Assembly: GCA_017395885.1 (NCBI GenBank) | Contig: JAFQNM010000293.1 | Span: forward strand, 1-10,745 | Length of the DNA stretch: 10,745 bases | Reading direction: 5' to 3' | From: Clostridia bacterium | GTDB taxonomy: Bacteria > Bacillota > Clostridia > Oscillospirales > CAG-272 | Part shown: positions 10,628 through 10,745 of the stretch, piece by piece | How positions within the stretch are numbered: the stretch's first letter is position 1 | How the letters are laid out: every line of letters begins with the position of its first letter | Notes under the pieces: generated by a model | Told to the model about the DNA's origin: nothing | Seen by the model: only the letters and a program-made list of their open reading frames with translations | Database searches by the model: none | Translations under genes and position numbers: made by a program

Positions 10628-10745
10628 CGCGGCGCCGACGAGCTCGTGATCTACAACAAGGGCGAAAAGTCAAACACTAATATGTGGGGCTGGGAGGTGG
10701 CCGTTAACGCCAAGGGCCACGTAACGAAAAAGCGTTACGGCGGAA
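10550..10745 (+). other. In-frame continuation of the endolysin past the TAG (3' partial)
   Basis: In the amidase frame, 65 further codons are open to the window edge. They encode GYHVWFETSAHVTKGICRSV and then RGADELVIYNKG, NMWGWEVAVNAKGHVTKKRY. The second part aligns with residues 179 onward of the amidase (RGTDDLVLYFKG, TNQWGYEVAIDKNG), so the domain exists in tandem. No start codon with a convincing ribosome-binding site was found after the TAG: the candidates are GTG at 10646 and ATG at 10682, both inside the repeat. This is therefore coding sequence belonging to the same gene, either read through or lost by a nonsense change. Confidence 0.75.
10628..10745 (+). repeat. C-terminal domain repeat 2 of the endolysin (3' partial)
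   Basis: This second copy of the unit at 10337-10627 has a 291-base period. Shared residues include RG-x-D-x-LV-x-Y-x-KG, TN-x-WG-x-EVA and the later G and Y-x-G positions. The window ends within it. Confidence 0.75.

Noticed and set aside
10425..10649. 74-codon plus-strand frame overlapping the end of the endolysin
   Set aside because: Arginine- and serine-rich product in a different frame from the amidase and its homologous continuation; no ribosome-binding site.
10547..10745. Genome-wide recoding of TAG as an amino acid
   Set aside because: The 2514-codon polyvalent gene and the five following genes contain no in-frame TAG, although late genes are where recoding phages usually show it. 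A single TAG is better explained locally.
10646..10745. A separate gene starting at GTG 10646 or ATG 10682
   Set aside because: Both codons lie inside the second repeat unit, with no good ribosome-binding site, and would remove its first strand.

Overview
The window reads as the end of the structural module plus the lysis cassette of a tailed phage or prophage, all on the + strand and tightly packed (gaps of 11 bases or less, or small overlaps). The host is probably a Gram-positive Clostridia-type gut bacterium. The reasons are the BppU-like baseplate gene, the tail-tip N-terminus carrying LTALADAIREKTG, the Hol44-type holin, the Amidase_2 endolysin and the strong GGAGG ribosome-binding sites. 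These family calls come from recognising the sequence; no database was searched.

Layout: (1) 1-7545 is one giant gene, open at its 5' end, of at least 2514 residues. It is a phage 'polyvalent protein'. In order it holds an HExxH metallopeptidase-like domain, a polyvalent-associated domain (LPD3/BECR-like), two ADP-ribosyltransferase-like domains (each with YHGT), a second LPD3/BECR-like domain, a long coiled coil, and a roughly 900-residue helical C-terminal module with one membrane-like segment. (2) 7551-8468 is a BppU-type baseplate protein. (3) 8470-8982 is a tail-tip or receptor-binding protein. (4) 8985-9155 is a small tail-module protein. (5) 9142-9483 is a membrane-anchored coiled-coil protein of the XhlA type. 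(6) 9495-9806 is a Hol44-type holin. (7) 9803-10549 is an N-acetylmuramoyl-L-alanine amidase whose reading frame continues past an in-frame TAG to the window edge.

How it may work together: the giant protein would be packaged in the virion and injected with the DNA, with toxin-like enzyme domains acting on the new host. The baseplate and tip genes bind the cell. The holin and amidase release progeny. Packaging and injection are inference.

Points of most interest: a 39-base repeat (37/39 identical) opens each of the two AT-rich domain cassettes of the giant gene, and each copy folds as an antisense intrinsic-terminator hairpin. A YSRGE tag separates the effector domains and is conserved as peptide while its codons have diverged. 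The endolysin carries an in-frame amber codon inside a tandem-repeated C-terminal domain. No gene-free stretch over 300 bases exists, and no tRNA, rRNA, CRISPR array or insertion sequence was seen.
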